The notes: generated by a model not told the origin, from the letters alone. 64,000 bases of DNA from Primulina eburnea (GCF_022965805.1 NW_027330864.1:124001-188000); one strand, 5' to 3'. Shown: positions 36,447-49,019, numbered from the stretch's first letter. A program made the numbers and translations.

Positions 36447-38258
36447 TTTCTCCCCCTCTTAGACCTGAGTTCGTCCTCGAACTCGCAAGTAATCAATTCA
36501 AATATATCAGAAGAAATGTATACAGAGTTTAAATCAGAAACTCATCTCAATAAATCTGTTCTGAAATTTCAATCTCATATCAAATTCTATTCTAAAAATA
36601 GCTCTGATAAAGTCAATCTCGCAATACTGGCTATACAACATCCGTATATACCCAACCACAGCTCATAACAACTCAACACCATCAGTTGTTATCGAATTTG
36701 TTTATTCTAATCAAATATATATTCGATCTTTGGTCTCAAATACCAACAGTCATCGTCCGACGTTGGCATATTCAGTCTGTTTATTATGAGCTATTCTCAT
36801 TTTCTTCTGAATTAGCTTCATCTTTTCAGTCATATCCCTAATCATTTAAGATCCAATCTCAAGAATTTCAGAGATATCATTCAAATAAAGAGGGGATCGA
36901 CACCTCTTTCCGTACAACACTTCTAAAGAAGCCATCTCAATACTCGTTTGATAGTTGTTGTACGCAAATTCACAAATGACAATAAATCATGTCAACTAGT
37001 GCTAAAATCTAGCACTACAGTTCCTGGATATCCTCCAGTATTTAGATAGTTCGCTCCGACTATCCTTCAATCTATAATTCATAGATGAAAATCATGCTAT
37101 ACATTCTGCCAAAAGTACAAAATCAACCAAAAATCATGGTATGATATCGTCAATTTTAGGCATTCAGTGCAATCTAATCACTCTTCTGATACATTCTATG
37201 GTGGCATTCTGATCTTCCTGACCACTTCTCTGACATCAATCTGTGTCATTTGGTCATGTTTGTACATTATCTAGTACAAACTGATAGATATAGATTGAGC
37301 AATCTGTCAATCTTAATCATATCATATTACAATCTGTAAAAATAATGGTAATCTCATCACGAAAGCCATAGAAATGTACTCCCATTTCTATTTAGAACTA
37401 TACAATTCTGTAATAAATCTTCTAATTTCTATCTTTCTATCTTTTCTGTCAGCGATTTAGACATATCAGTACAATTTCTGTCAACATTTCAACACAATTC
37501 TGTTATAACTGATCTCATCTGTCTATATCACAACGATCTGTTCGAATACAATACAGTCTCAATTATCAGACTGAACACTGAATCCATGACTGTAAGCTTC
37601 TGACAATATCTGTTCTTTCTGATTCGAACTATTTGATATACACAAATCAGTTAATAACATAACTTAAAGAGGAAATACCTACCTGATATTTGGCTCTGAC
37701 TATCAATATCAAGCTTTGCTGTACAATATAATCTCCATGGTCTACAATCCGTCTCAACCACGTATTCAGAATATCATCAATATTCAATCAGATTCAAAAC
37801 ATGTTAAACTCATAAACCGCAACTGTCTGACACTGATGTCAACCTCAGCTGACTAATCACGGTTTAACTCTGCTAAAATCCACAGATATATCATTTTCTG
37901 ATATAAAAATTCCTGAACACAATCTGTCTCAATCAGGATTCACCATTTCAACAGTTTCTAGTATCAACTCAAGGCTAAAATCAATCTCTCTGAAATCAGA
38001 TCTAGAATCTTATCTGGGGAAAACATTAATAACTTTCTTATCATTGATAAATCAGCCAATGATATATTCAACTTCAGTAAATCAACTGAATACATAAGGA
38101 GTCACTCTGCTCCTTTCTGTAATAATCGAGTCATAGCTAGTACGAAGATCAAAGGAATTCTCAATCTAGAATCCTTATCGTACCATATTCATTCTTGGTC
38201 ATCTTAGATCTGATTCTAACCATCTTCTGAAACTAATCTATGGTAGCTCTGTACTTGG
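36447..38258 (-). pseudogene. Element E degenerate pol, RT and RNase H missing
   Basis: After the PPT (36447-36458) the sequence follows, at nucleotide level, the family A integrase C-terminal and core regions (to about 37580). It then changes to sequence matching the pre-RT/post-protease spacer of A (near 38080-38140: cttcagtaaatcaactgaatac; A3 has a similar stretch at 58975). The DNA that should encode RT and RNase H is not present between them. No frame is open. The element therefore cannot make its own polymerase. The first 1138 bp are duplicated at 24647-25784. Confidence 0.78.
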
Positions 38259-38555
38259 TCAGCATATCAATATCAGTAATGCCGTCCCAAAATCAGAGAA
38301 CGCTAGTACAATACCAGCTATCACACGATCTAACTCGATCTCATTCCCACCATATCGTAGTATACAAGATCTAACAGAAATCGCTGATACAAGATCTTTT
38401 CCCAAAGCAAAGAAACAAATGCTACAATAGATAGGGACTAAACAGATAATGCATGCATCAATGCAATCTTTCAGAAATAAAGTATGTGAAGCACCGGCAT
38501 CACTCAATACATATGCAGGATAATCAAACAAATCAGTTACCTGCAACATCATCAT
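38259..38555 (-). pseudogene. Element E protease remnant
   Basis: The frame YPAYVLSDAGASHTLF aligns with [17 protein letters not shown] of family A. The active-site triad DTG reads DAG here, and the surrounding frame is shifted relative to gag. The flap and C-terminal half (GGNEIELDRVIAGI, AFSDFG) are recognisable but disturbed. It is almost certainly inactive. Confidence 0.8.
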
Positions 38556-39641
38556 CTGGTGCTTCCTGAGCCTGCTCCTCGGTCAAAGCAAATACTCTGG
38601 CCTGCTGTCTAGGAGGCTGGCCAACTGTCTGGATTCCTCCTGGCCTCTGCTGTGACTGAGATGGTGCTGGCTGAAATGAATGAACAGCAGCTGATCGTCT
38701 ACTCCACTGTGCCGCTGATCCAGATGGTTCAGCTCCCTGAGATCCTTGGGAACCCCTCTGTGGACATACTCTGGCAAAATGTCCCTGTTGTTTGCAGAAG
38801 TGGCAGCTACCAAGTACTCCTTGGCATTGTTCAGTGGAATGTCTCCCACCACAATTTCCGCAGTAAACGCCAGTATAACTTTGCTGAGAACCACTGGAGC
38901 TGGAAGAACTTCCACCAGACTTCTTAAACTGCTTTCCTCTAGCCTTCAGAAAATCTTTCCTTCCCCCACTGCTACTGCCACTCTCGAATCTAGGAGGTGG
39001 TTGTTGTGGTCTCGACACTGGAGGAACAAATTCAGCTCCTCTCTGCCTTATCAGGCCTGCTTCAGCGCCCTTTGCTCTATTCATGGCATCAGCAAAGTTA
39101 TTGGGTCGCCCTGTGTTCACCAAGGTAAATATATCTGGATTCAAGCCATTGATGAATTGGTCGGCAACGGCTTCATAATTTCCAGCCACATGTGGAGCAA
39201 ACTTCAACAAGGTCGAGAACTTGGTCACGTATTCTTCAATGTTCAGCTGACCCTGTCTCAAATTGGCAAACTCCGCCCCCTTGTCTTTTCTGTACGATAT
39301 TGGGAAGAATCTCTGATAAAACTCAGTTTTAAATACATCCCAAGTAATAATCGTACCTCGTTCTCCAAGGCCCTCTTCATTGTAGCCCACCAGCTTTGTG
39401 CAACATCAAGCAACTGGTGCCCAATCAATTTAATCCGGCGCTCATCACTGTACTCCAGTGAATCAAACAGCAACTCAATGCTACCTAGCCAACTCTCACA
39501 CTCGACTGATGTCTCAGTACCCGTCAGAGTGGGTGGTTTGAATGACTGAAACCTCTTCAGCAATGTTTCCATTGGAGTCGGTGTTACATCCATTGGAGGA
39601 TTTGATGTACTACCCTGTTCTGGTATTCTTCTGGGAGGCAT
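38533..39641 (-). pseudogene. Element E gag with two zinc knuckles, one frameshift
   Basis: Starts MPPRRIPEQGSTSNPPMD at ATG 39641. It follows the family A gag closely (ECESWLGSIELLFDSLEYSDERR, HQLLDVAQSWWATMKRALE). Near 39365 a frameshift moves the reading to a second frame (ITWDVFKTEFYQRFFPISYR to 38533), which keeps the rest of the capsid region, a Ser/Gly-rich linker, and knuckles CGNCGGRHSTEQC and [14 protein letters not shown]. It ends in the linker to protease ([18 protein letters not shown]). This gag is much better preserved than the element's pol, which fits a non-autonomous gag-bearing element. The start follows a branch-point-like TACTAAT and an AG. Confidence 0.9.
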
Positions 39642-39910
39642 ATCTTAAACTCAAAAGGATTAGTAATCCAATCCAACACACCTATTTCAATTCAGTCTCT
39701 CCTCCGATCATCTTACTGCTGATCGAGAATCAATTCAGATTCGTTCTCAATAATACACATTACTATATCAAATCAGATAAATCAAGTAACATGTATTATA
39801 TAAAGCAGTACAACATGCAAGCATTCAAAAGCAGGAAAGAAAACCTCATTCTACCCCGCTCACTAGCATCTTCTATCTCAATCTAAAGAACTCTAGGTTC
39901 TAGACCAATA

Positions 39911-39922
39911 GCTCTGATACCA
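39911..39922 (-). other. Primer-binding site of element E (tRNA-iMet)
   Basis: TGGTATCAGAGC in sense, five bases inside the 5' LTR. Confidence 0.88.
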
Positions 39923-40592
39923 CCTGTTGTGGGGACCCGGACGCTAATCATGATCTTAATCATCATTGGGACTAATTAATCAATTAGAAAACAGGGTCTA
40001 AATTTTTTTTTAAAATACAAAGCGGAAACGTAATGTAATTTACTCAAATTACATATTAAACATGAATATACATCTCAGTATACAAGTCCTGTACCACATA
40101 CATTTATTCAACTAGGGTTTAACAGCTAATATCAAGTGTTTAACCCTATCTCTAAACCAAGTCCGGAGTCTCCACGCTAACCTCGTCTTCTCTCATCGTC
40201 TTCTCGACCCTGATCCTGTCCCACCTGTTGCCATGCACACATACAAACAAGACAACAGCCGGATAACTCCGGTGAGAATTACATCCCAGTATAAACAATG
40301 TATACATGCAATTATATAGAAACATATACAAAAGCATATATCAGTTATCATTAACATGTTGCAATTCAACAAACATGAATGATATAAATCTGTAAATCAA
40401 CATGTCATATCAGACTCAACTCAATCGACGCGTCGTCTCAGACTCGACTCAACTGACGCATCGTCTCAGACTCGACTCAACTCTATCCTAGGGATCCCGA
40501 TGTCTGAATAATAATAATTATACCGAATCTCAGTCGATAGGAATGACTCAATCCCTAAACGGCATCGATATAATTCATATATCCAGTGTCTG

Positions 40593-40840
40593 GGCGAATC
40601 AGCCGCAGAATTGACGAATCAGTCAAGAATTAGGCGAATCAGCCAATAACCAGACGAATCAGCCTGTAATTAAGCGAATCAGCTTAAGTTTAGACGAATC
40701 AGTCAATAACCAGACGAATCAGTCAATAACCCGACGAATCAGCCGGTGACTAGACGAATCAGCCTATGACTCAACGACTCAGAAATCAATACATGCATTC
40801 AGTATCTAAGCAAATCAGTCAATGACTAGCGAATCAGCAG
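40593..40840. repeat. Short minisatellite in LTR-E (~20-bp units)
   Basis: About a dozen imperfect units of the gaatcagccaataaccagac type. They occupy the same part of the LTR as the 51-bp minisatellite of LTR-B. Confidence 0.75.
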
Positions 40841-41590
40841 TCATTACATGCAGTAGCTATAAATCAATAGGCTACAAATATCAATCTTATCATACAGTAG
40901 CTATAAATCAATAGACTACAATCATAAGTCTCATCAATTGCAAATATCAATGCAATAAGTAAAAGTATGTGATTTAGGGAAACTCGAGTCAAACCTCACT
41001 CGAGTTGTGCAATCCCAACTCAACATTAATTTATACCTTTCTTTCTGATACTCTGACTCTGTCGAAGTCTTGAACCCCAAGTCTGTCAATACTCAGTCTG
41101 ACAATAACAATATCGAGGGTACGGTATCAATATACCACTCAATCAATACTGGATATAATCAGAATTCAATCAAATTCTGTTTCAATATCATAACATCATA
41201 TTTCCAACATATCCAGCACTACCATATCAGTCAGATACCAATTCTAACATCTCATAATCAATAATAACTCAATTCTGATATCAAGTCAACTCCAAAACTA
41301 TTCCGAAAATCATAACAATTCCATAATCAGTCCGTTTCTTAATCTGACTTCGATTCTATGATGTCTAATATGTCAAGAACAACATATATGAGTTCCATTC
41401 AATTCTGACAATATCATAATTTCAAAGCATGTCAAAACGTAGTAAAACTTACGTCCAGTTGTAGCCTAAGTTGCTAGGAACTCGATACCGAAGTCGGATT
41501 CAAAATCAGACGGACGGATCACTCACAAATCTCAAATCTCACCTGAAGCCTCCTCGGTGCTTCCCTTCTCGATTCTGAGGGAATTTGCTT

Positions 41591-41810
41591 GTATATACAT
41601 GTATATATACACGTTGCATACTTAAGGGCAAGTGGCAACTTTTCATTCTGCATGTTTCTCGCTAGGGCGGTCAAAACCTACCGATAGGGCGAGGCAGTTT
41701 CGGTCGAGATCCTCGGCTGAACATCTCCTGGCGCTCGGGCGGTCAAAAGTTTCCGCCCGGGCGGGCAATTCTCGGCCCTCGGCAATTAAACAATCGCGCT
41801 CGGGCGCGAG
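41591..41810 (-). promoter_or_regulatory. LTR-E core promoter and U3 GC-rich repeats
   Basis: The TATA-like gtatatacatgtatatatac lies at 41591-41610. Upstream in sense (41660-41810) are CGCTAGGGCGGT, CGCTCGGGCGGT and CCGCCCGGGCG motifs, including inverted pairs around a short AAAA centre. Copies I and II of this LTR have an extra GCTCGGGCGGTGCTTTTC segment absent here. Confidence 0.55.
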
Positions 41811-41955
41811 ATGTTCGGTCTAACATCTTGAGATGTTCGGTTCAACATCTTGGTTTAAAATAAACCACGCCCGGCTTCGTCATTTGAGTTCCTATAGCCT
41901 CAATTATGTCAATTAATCAACATCTGATTAAAGTAATTAAATCTCGGGAATTACA

Positions 41956-44900
41956 AGAATAGCACGCAAAAGTGTTCCCAAAGTTCTATTTACAACTTCA
42001 CTTTGTCCATCCGTTTGAGGATGACAAGTAGTAGATTACAACTTTATTGTGCAAAGTTTAGCCCATAAAGTAATCCAAAAATAGAATCCCTCCCCTTCTT
42101 AGTCCTAGGCAACCCCAAAGTAAAGTGCATAGAAATGTCAATCCAAGTTCTTTTTAAGAATAGCACGCAAAAGTGTTCCCAAAGTTCTATTTACAACTTC
42201 AGTTTTTCCATCCGTTTGAGGATGTCAAGTAGTAGATTACAACAATATGGAGCAAAGTTTAGCCTATAAAGTAATCTAAAAATAGAATCCCTCCCCTTCT
42301 TAGTCCTAGGCAACCCCAAAATAAAGTGCATTGAAATGTCAATCCAAGTTCTTTTTAAGAATAGCACGCAAAAGTGTTCTCAAAGTTCTATTTACAACTT
42401 CAGTTTGTCCATCCGTTTGAGGATGACAAGTAGTAGATTACAACAATATTGAGCAAAATTTATCCCATAAAGTAATCCAAAATTAGAATCCCTCCCCTTC
42501 TTAGTCCTAGGCAACCCCAAAATAAAGTCCATAGAAATGTCAATCCAAGTTCTTTTTAAGAATAGCACGCAAAAGTGTTCCCAAAGTTCTATTTACAACT
42601 TGAGTTTGTCCATCCGTTTGAGGATGACAAGTAGTAGATTACAACAATATTGAGCAAAGTTTAGCCCATAAAGTAATCCAAAAATAGAATGCCTCACCTT
42701 CTTAGTCCTAGGCAACCCCAAAATAAAGTCCATAGAAATGTCAGTCCAAGTTATTTTAAGAATAGCACGCAAAAGTGTTCCCAAAGTTCTATTTACAACT
42801 TTAGTTTGTCCATCTGTTTGAGGATGACAAGTAGTAGATTACAACAATATGGAGCAAAGTTTAGCCCATAAAGTAATCCAAAAATAGAATCCCTCCCCTT
42901 CTTAGTCCTAGGCAACCCTTAAATAAAGTCCATAGAAATGTCAATCAGAGTTCTTTTTAAGAATAGCACGCAAAATTGTTCCCAAAGTTCTATTTACAAC
43001 TTCAGTTTGTCCATCCGTTTGAGGATGACAAGTAGTAGATTACAACAATATTGAGCAAAGTTTAGCCCATAAAATAATCCAAAAATAGAATCCCTCCCCT
43101 TCTTAGTCCTAGGCAACCCCAAAATAAAGTCCATAGAAATGTCAATCAGAGTTCTTTTTAAGAATAGCACGCAAAAGTGTTCCCAAAGTTCTATTTACAA
43201 CTTCAGTTTGTCCATCCGTTTGAGGATGACAAGTAGTAGATTACAACAATATTGAGCAAAGTTTAGCCCATAGAGTAATCCAAAAATAGAATCCCTCCCC
43301 TTTTAGTCCTAGGCAACCCCAAAATAAAGTCCATAGAAATGTCAATCCAAGTTATTTTTTAAGAATAGCACGCAAAAGTGTTCCCAAAGTTCTATTGACA
43401 ACTTCAGTTTGTCCATCCGTTTGAGGATGACAAGTAGTAGATTACAACAATATTGAGCAAAGTTTAGCCCATAAAGTAATCCAAAAATAGAATCCCTCCC
43501 CTTCTTAGTCCTAGGCAACCCCAAAATAAAGTGCATATAATTGTCAATCCAAGTTCTTTTAAGAATAGCACGCAGCAGAGTTCCCAAAGTTCTATTTACA
43601 ACTTCAGTTTGTCCATCCGTTTGAGGATGACATGTAGTAGATTATAACAATATTGAGCAAAGTTTAGCCCATAAAGTAATCCAAAAATAGAATCCCTCCC
43701 CTTCTTAGTCCTAGGCAACCCCAAAATAAAGTCCATAGAAATGTCTATCCAAATTCTTTTTAAGAATAGCACGCAAAAGTGTTCCCAAAGTTTTATTGAC
43801 AACTTCAGTTTGTCCATCCGTTTGAGGATGACAAGTAGTAGATTACAACAATATTGAGCAAAGTTTTGCCCATAAAGTAATCCAAAAATAGAATCCCTCC
43901 CTTTCTTAGTTCTTGGCAACCCCAAAATAAAGTGCATAGAAATGTCAATCCAAGTTCTTTTAAGAATAGCACGCAAAAGTGTTCCCAAAGTTCTATTTAC
44001 AACTTCAGTTTGTCCATCCGTTTGAGGATGACAAGTAGTAGATTACAACAATATGGAGCAAAGTTTAGCCCATAAAGTAATCCAAAAATAAAATCCCTCC
44101 CCTTCTTAGTCCTAGGCAAACCCAAAAAAAAGTCCATAGAAATGTCAGTCCAAGTTCTTTTTAAGAATAGCACGCAAAAGTGTTCCCAAAGTTCTATTTA
44201 CAACTTCAGTTTGTCCATCCGTTTGAGGATGACAAGTAGTAGATTACAACAATATTGAGCAAATTTTAGTCCATAAAGTAATCCAAAAATAGAATCCCTC
44301 CCCTTCTTAGTCCTAAGCAACCCCAAAATAAAGTGCATAGAAATGTAAATCCAAGTTCTTTTAAGAATAGCACGCAAAAGTGTTCCCAAAGTTCTATTTA
44401 CAACTTAAGTTTGTCCATCCGTTTGAGAATAACTAGTCGATTACAACAATATGGAGCAAAGTTTTGCCCATAAAGTAATCCAAAAATAAAATCCCTCCCC
44501 TTCTTAGTCCTAGACAACCCCAAAATAAAGTCCATAGAAATGTCAGTCCAAGTTCTTTTAAGAATAGCACGCAAAAGTGTTCCCAAAGTTCTATTTGCAA
44601 CTTCAGTTTGTCCATCCGTTTGAGGATGACAAGTAGTAGATTACAACAATATGGAGCAAAGTTTAGCCCATAAAGTAATCCAAAAATAAAATCCCTCCCC
44701 TTCTTAGTCCTAGGCAACCCCAAAATAAATTCCATAGAAATATCAGTCCAAGTTCTTTTTAAGAATAGCACGCAAAAGTGTTCCCAAAGTTCTATTTAAA
44801 ACTTCAGTTTGTCCATCCGTTTGAGGATGACAAGTAGTAGATTACAACTTTATTGTGCAAAGTTTAGCTCATAAAGTAATCCAAAATAAAATCCCTCCCC

Positions 44901-46618
44901 TTCTTAGTCCTAGGCAACCCCAAAATAAAGTGCATAGAAATGTCAATCCAAGTTCTTTTAAGAATAGCGCGCAAAAGTGTTCTCAAAGTTCTATTGACAA
45001 CTTCAGTTTGTCCATCCGTTTGAGGATGACAAGTAGTAGATTACAACAATATTGAGCAAAGTTTAGCCCATAAAGTAATCCAAAAATAGAATCCCTCCCC
45101 TTCTTAGTCCTAGGCAACCCCAAAATAAAGTCCATAGAAATGTCAATCCAAGTTTTTTTAAAGAATAGCACGCAAAAGTGTTCCCAAAGTTCTATTGACA
45201 ACTTCAGTTTGTCCATCCGTTTGAGGATGACAAGTAGTAGATTACAACAATATTGAGCAAAGTTTTGCCCATAAAGTAATCCATAAATAGAATCCCTCCC
45301 CTTCTTAGTCCTAGGCAACCCCAAAATAAAGTCCATAGAAATGTCAATCCAAGTTATTTTTAAGAATAGCACGCAAAAGTGTTCCCAAAGTTCTATTGAC
45401 AACTTCAGTTTGTCCATCCGTTTGAGGATGACAAGTAGTAGATTACAACAATATTGAGCAAAGTTTAGCCCATAAAGTAATCCAAAAATAGAATCCCTCC
45501 CCTTCTTAGTCCTAGGCAACCCCAAAATAAAGTGCATAGAATTGTCTGTCCAAGTTCTTTTAAGAATAGCACGCACAAGTGTTCCCAAAGTTCTATTTAC
45601 AACTTCAGTTTGTCCATCCGTTTGAGGATGACGAGTAGTAGATTACAACAATATGGAGCAAAGTTTAGCCCATAAAGTAATCCAAAAATAGAATCCCTCC
45701 CCTTCTTAGTCCTAGGCAACCCCAAAATAAAGTCCATAGAAATGTCAGTCCAAGTTCTTTTTAAGAATAGCACGCAAAAGTGTTCTCAAAGTTCTATTTA
45801 CAACTTCAGTTTGTCCATCCGTTTGAGGATGACAAGTAGTAGATTACAACAATATGGAGCAAAGTTTAGCCCATAAAGTAATCCAAAAATAGAATCCCTC
45901 CCCTTCTTAGTCCTAGGCAACCCCAAAATAAAGTCCATAGAAATGTCAATCAGAGTCCTTTTTAAGAATAGCACGCAAAAGTGTTCCCAAAGTTCTATTT
46001 ACAACTTCAGTTTGTCCATCCGTTTGAGGATGACAAGTAGTAGATTACAACAATATTGAGCAAAGTTTAGCCCATAAAGTAATCCAAAAATAGAATCCCT
46101 CCCCTTCTTAGTCTTAGGCAACCCCAAAATAAAGTCCATAGAAATGTCAATCCAAGTTATTTTTAAGAATAGCACGCAAAAGTGTTCCCAAAGTTCTATT
46201 GACAACTTCAGTTTGTCCATCCGTTTGAGGATGACAAGTAGTAGATTACAACAATATTGAGCAAAGTTTAGCCCATAAAGTAATCCAAAAATAGAATCCC
46301 TCCCCTTCTTAGTCCTAGGCAACCCCAAAATAAAGTGCATAGAATTGTCAATCCAAGTTCTTTTAAGAATAGCACGCACAAGTGTTCCCAAAGTTCTATT
46401 TACAACTTCAGTTTGTCCATCCGTTTGAGGATGACAAGTAGTAGATTACAACTTTATTGTGCAAAGTTTAATCCATAAAGTAATCCATAAATAGAATCCC
46501 TCCCCTTCATAGTCCTAGGCAACCCCAAAATAAAGTCCATAGAAATGTCAATCTAAGTTCTTTTTAAGAATAGCACGCAAAAGTGTTCCCAAAGTTCTAT
46601 TGACAACTTCAGTTTGTC
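41956..46618 (-). repeat. Satellite array of ~201-bp monomers derived from a Gypsy integrase, about 23 copies
   Basis: Head-to-tail monomers beginning gaatagcacgcaaaag; the first five starts are 41957, 42158, 42359, 42560 and 42760. Monomers differ by scattered substitutions and 1-3 bp indels. On the minus strand each encodes two pieces of a Gypsy integrase: [19 protein letters not shown] (start of the catalytic core, first Asp) and, in another frame, [18 protein letters not shown] (catalytic Glu region). The central part with SDRD is missing. The piece order is such that the end of one monomer (LLRAILKK) runs into the start of the next. The integrase type differs from families A and D here (more CRM/Reina-like). 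Small ORFs across it (up to 201 residues) are by-products of a period divisible by three. Confidence 0.93.
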
Positions 46619-46619
46619 T

Positions 46620-49004
46620 AATCTGGCTCAATCTGAATCGCAGCAAGTCGCAACGGTCTACTATCTGTATCAAATGTCAATCCGGACAAGCAACAATCTT
46701 CTACTAAATTCGATACACCTACAGTCGACAAGGAAAGAGCACATACCTTTCGACTCAAGGCGTCTGCCGCTGCATTCGACTTCCCTGGATAGTACTTGAT
46801 CTCGCAATCAAAATCTTTCAACAGATCAAGCCATCGTCGCTGCCTCATATTCAACTCTGACTGAGAAAAGAGATACTTCAGGCTCTTATGATCTGAATAG
46901 ATCTCAAATTTCTCGCCGTACAGATAATGACGCCAGATCTTCAAGGCAAAGACAATCGCCGCCAATTCAAGATCATGAATCGGGTAACGGGTCTCGTGCG
47001 GCTTCAGCTGTCTAGAGGCGTACGCTATCACGTGTCCTCGCTGCATAAGAACACATCCTAGCCCTCTGTGAGATGCATCACAATATACAACGAACTCACC
47101 TGTATCGGTAGGAATCGTCAAGACAGGCGCACTAGTCAGCCTCTTCTTCAGCTCAACAAAACTACTCTCACACTCTTCTGACCACACAAATGGCATGTTC
47201 TTCTGTGTCAACTGAGTGATAGGCTTCGCTATACTGGAGAAGTCTCGAATAAAACGTCGATAATACCCGGCTAGACCCATGAAACTGCGTATCTCTGGCA
47301 CAGAAGTCGGTCTCGGCCAACTGATCACAGCCTCAACTTTACTCGGATCTACCGCAATACCCTCTCCAGATATAATATGCCCCAAGAAGACAACCTGTCG
47401 CAGCCAGAATTCACATTTGGACAGTTTGGCATACAACCGCTCATGTCTCAAAATCTTCAATACAATCCTCAGGTGATCTACATGCTCAGTCAAACTCTTC
47501 GAATACACCAAAATGTCGTCAATAAACACAATCACAAAATCAGCTAAATATCTCTGAAAAATGCGGTTCATCAAACTCATAAACACCGCAGGTGCATTCG
47601 TCAAACCAAAAGGCATAACAACAAACTCGTAATGTCCATACCTGGTTCGGAATGCAGTCTTCGGTATATCAACATCTCTAACTCGGAGCTGATGATACCC
47701 TGATCTCAAATCGATCTTAGAATATACAGAAGATCCCTGTAACTGATCAAACAAGTCGTCGATGCGAGGCAAAGGATACTTATTCTTCACGGTTTCCTTG
47801 TTCAGCTGTCTGTAATCAATACGCATCGAACCATCTTTCTTTCGAACGAAAAGCACCGGAGCACCCCAAGGAGATACACTGGGTCTGATATATCCCTTGG
47901 ACAAAAGATCCTCCAACTGTGCTTTCAACTCTTTCAGCTCTATCGGCGCCATCCTATACGGAGCTCTCGAAATAGGAACAGAACCGGGCATAAGATCTAT
48001 GCTGAAATCAACCTCTCGAACCGGAGGCAACCCTGAAATCTCATCAGGAAAAACATCTGCAAACTCGCAAACCACTGGCAGATCTGCCAATGCTGGGCTC
48101 GACTTCAGTAGATCTACTGAATATACGAGAAAGCCCTCTGCTCCTCTCTGAAGCAATCTACTCATAGTCAGAGCAGATACTAAGGGAATCCGAGATCTGG
48201 AACCCTTGCCATAGAATTTCCACTCAGCTGTCATTTCGGGTCTGAATCTGACAATCTTGTGGAAACAATCCACAGTGGCCCTGTACTTGGTTAACATATC
48301 TATGCCAACTATACAATCAAAATCAGCTAAGCCAAGTACTACACAATCAAGATCGATCTCATGCCCTTCAAACTGAAGCATACAGTGTCTAACAGTAGTT
48401 ACAGAAATCAAACCACTCCCCAACGGAGAAACTATAGACACTACTGTAGACATCGACTCAACAGGTAATGCATGTCTCAATGCAAAATGTTCAGAGATGA
48501 ATGTATGAGATGCACCTGTGTCAATCAACACATATGCAGGATAACCGCAAAGAAAACAGTTACCTGCAATGACATCATCTGGCGCCTCCTGCGCCTGCTC
48601 CTCTGTCAGGGCAAAAACACGTGCCTGCTGTCTGGGAGGCTGAATCAGTGTACAGAAGATGCCTGTCTCTCCATCTGTGGCAATGCAGCAGACGATCCTG
48701 CACTCTGGAATCGCTGAGAACTCCTCTGTGGGCACACTCTGGCGAAATGCCCCTGCTGTTTGCAGATGTTGCAGCGTCCCAGAACTCCTTGACACTGCTC
48801 CGTGGTATGTCGCCCTCCGCACGAACCACAGTATGCGCCACTATAATCTGAACCCTGACCTCTCTGTCGAGATCCACTCGAACTCGATGAACTACTCCCA
48901 GATTTCTTAAACTGTTTGCCCTTAGCCTTCAGGAATTCTTTCTTGCCACTACCACTAGCTCCACTGTAAAAACGAGGAGGAGGTGGTGGAAACTGTACGG
49001 TCGT
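46620..49004 (-). pseudogene. A4 pol, truncated (zinc knuckle remnant, PR, RT, RNase H)
   Basis: Near-identical to 6229-8613 at an offset of 40391. The main frame 46618-48822 covers protease [12 protein letters not shown] with [10 protein letters not shown], RNase H with [10 protein letters not shown], and ends just after DALSRK when the sequence meets the satellite array. The stop is formed at the junction, and the whole integrase is missing. It shares with A2 the 6-bp RT deletion (MRIDYRQLN) and the frame-shifting deletion near the zinc knuckles. A private change turns YLDDFVIV into YLADFVIV near 47542. It is non-functional, and its shared defects show duplication after decay began. Confidence 0.93.
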
Positions 49005-49019
49005 AGACTGTGGCGGTCT

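Larger units (their letters stand above)
39644..41452 (-). other. Candidate leader intron of element E
   Basis: Donor ACGTAAGT (41447-41454) lies about 140-160 nt downstream of the TATA region. TACTAAT (39659-39665) and then TTTAAG precede the gag ATG at 39641 by two bases. Splicing would remove most of U5 and the PBS. Confidence 0.45.
39928..41955 (-). mobile_element. Element E 5' LTR, complete (2028 bp)
   Basis: Plus-strand ends TGTGGGGACCCGGAC and TCGGGAATTACA. It shares terminal sequence and several internal blocks with LTR-B. It abuts the satellite array directly; the first five array bases (agaat) are the likely target duplication, so E inserted into the array. Confidence 0.9.

Noticed and set aside
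38746..39549. 267-residue plus-strand frame opposite E gag
   Set aside because: The minus strand carries clear gag motifs and zinc knuckles; this is the complementary shadow.
41956..46618. CRISPR array or host tandem gene family
   Set aside because: Whole monomers repeat without unique spacers, and the 60-201 residue frames are broken pieces of one integrase reading, not a host gene family.
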